Positions 6,591-6,721 of a DNA stretch of 6,721 nt are shown here, one piece after another. Source of the stretch: DATFYM01 sp035315065 (GTDB lineage Bacteria; Acidobacteriota; Terriglobia; UBA7540). The stretch lies in assembly GCA_035315065.1 (NCBI GenBank), contig DATFYM010000130.1, positions 1 through 6,721 on the forward strand. Reading direction: 5' to 3'. The notes below the pieces were generated by a model. It saw only the letters and a list, made by a program, of their open reading frames with translations, was not told where the DNA came from and did not search any database. The stretch's first letter is position 1, and every line of letters starts with the position of its first letter. The translations under genes were made by a program, and so were the position numbers.

Positions 6591-6721
6591 CCTGGAGTTT
6601 CTACATTTTCACAGGGAGATGTCTCAAGCTAGTCCTCCCCGGCGGGGCTCCCGCGCTCACAAATAGGTCGGTTCTTGCATTATTTAGTTGACAGACCGAC
6701 TTGGGCGTGTCATCCTTCTCT

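Larger units (their letters stand above)
6412..6721. other. 3' intergenic region with repeats, no supportable gene
   Basis: About 310 bp follow the epimerase stop. I see no gene: the only open stretch from an ATG-like start (about 6509-6691) runs straight through repeat sequence and has no ribosome binding site. The region holds a block of gcagt/cactaa words (6466-6533), a hairpin-forming 'cccctcaccc…' element (6545-6590) and a TTGACA hexamer at 6688-6693 without a good partner. Confidence 0.6.

Noticed and set aside
6509..6691. 60-codon plus-strand open frame at the right end
   Set aside because: It runs through the palindrome and the cccctcaccc hairpin repeat and has no ribosome binding site or recognisable product.
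6688..6716. TTGACA as a sigma70 -35 box for a gene beyond the window
   Set aside because: At 17-base spacing the -10 position reads CATCCT, only 3 of 6 matches. A gtcggt/accgac inverted repeat (6667-6672, 6695-6700) flanks it, but is too short to claim as an operator.

Overview
The window holds three complete genes, all on the plus strand, separated by gaps of roughly 160 to 310 bp that are rich in short repeats. The DNA is moderately GC-rich. Genes and gaps look like a soil or sediment bacterium, most likely an acidobacterium or a similar phylum. That guess rests on the style of the intergenic repeats: foldbacks built from 'gattgccgattg' and 'ccatcagctatc' words, a 'ccacagatta…aatctgtgg' element, runs of 'gcagt', and a 'cccctcaccc…ctctccc' hairpin. 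No rRNA or marker gene is present to confirm it.

Layout: positions 1-273 are a leader or intergenic stretch with no gene I can defend. Positions 274-2184 encode an exported, multi-pass MscS-family mechanosensitive channel with a long periplasmic, coiled-coil-rich N-terminal domain. Positions 2185-2477 are a gap containing a foldback of about 131 bp and a second, small hairpin. Positions 2478-5273 (or 2445-5273) encode a bifunctional L-fucokinase/GDP-L-fucose pyrophosphorylase (Fkp type): a nucleotidyltransferase half followed by a GHMP kinase half. Positions 5274-5436 are a gap filled by an imperfect inverted repeat. Positions 5437-6411 encode an extended-SDR enzyme that closely resembles GDP-mannose 3,5-epimerase (GME). 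Positions 6412-6721 are a repeat-bearing gap with no convincing gene.

How the genes fit together: the second and third genes both handle GDP-activated sugars. Fkp-type enzymes turn free L-fucose (and, in characterised members, some analogues such as L-galactose or D-arabinose) into the GDP-sugar via the 1-phosphate. GME turns GDP-D-mannose into GDP-L-galactose, with GDP-L-gulose as a side product. L-galactose is L-fucose carrying a 6-hydroxyl, so both genes could supply closely related L-sugar donors for surface polysaccharide or glycoprotein. No glycosyltransferase or exporter is visible in the window, so that end use is inference. The channel gene has no obvious metabolic link to them and is probably just a neighbour.

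I do not see a clearly new system. The points most worth a second look are the Fkp-GME pairing and the fact that each of the three downstream gaps carries a different repeat type.
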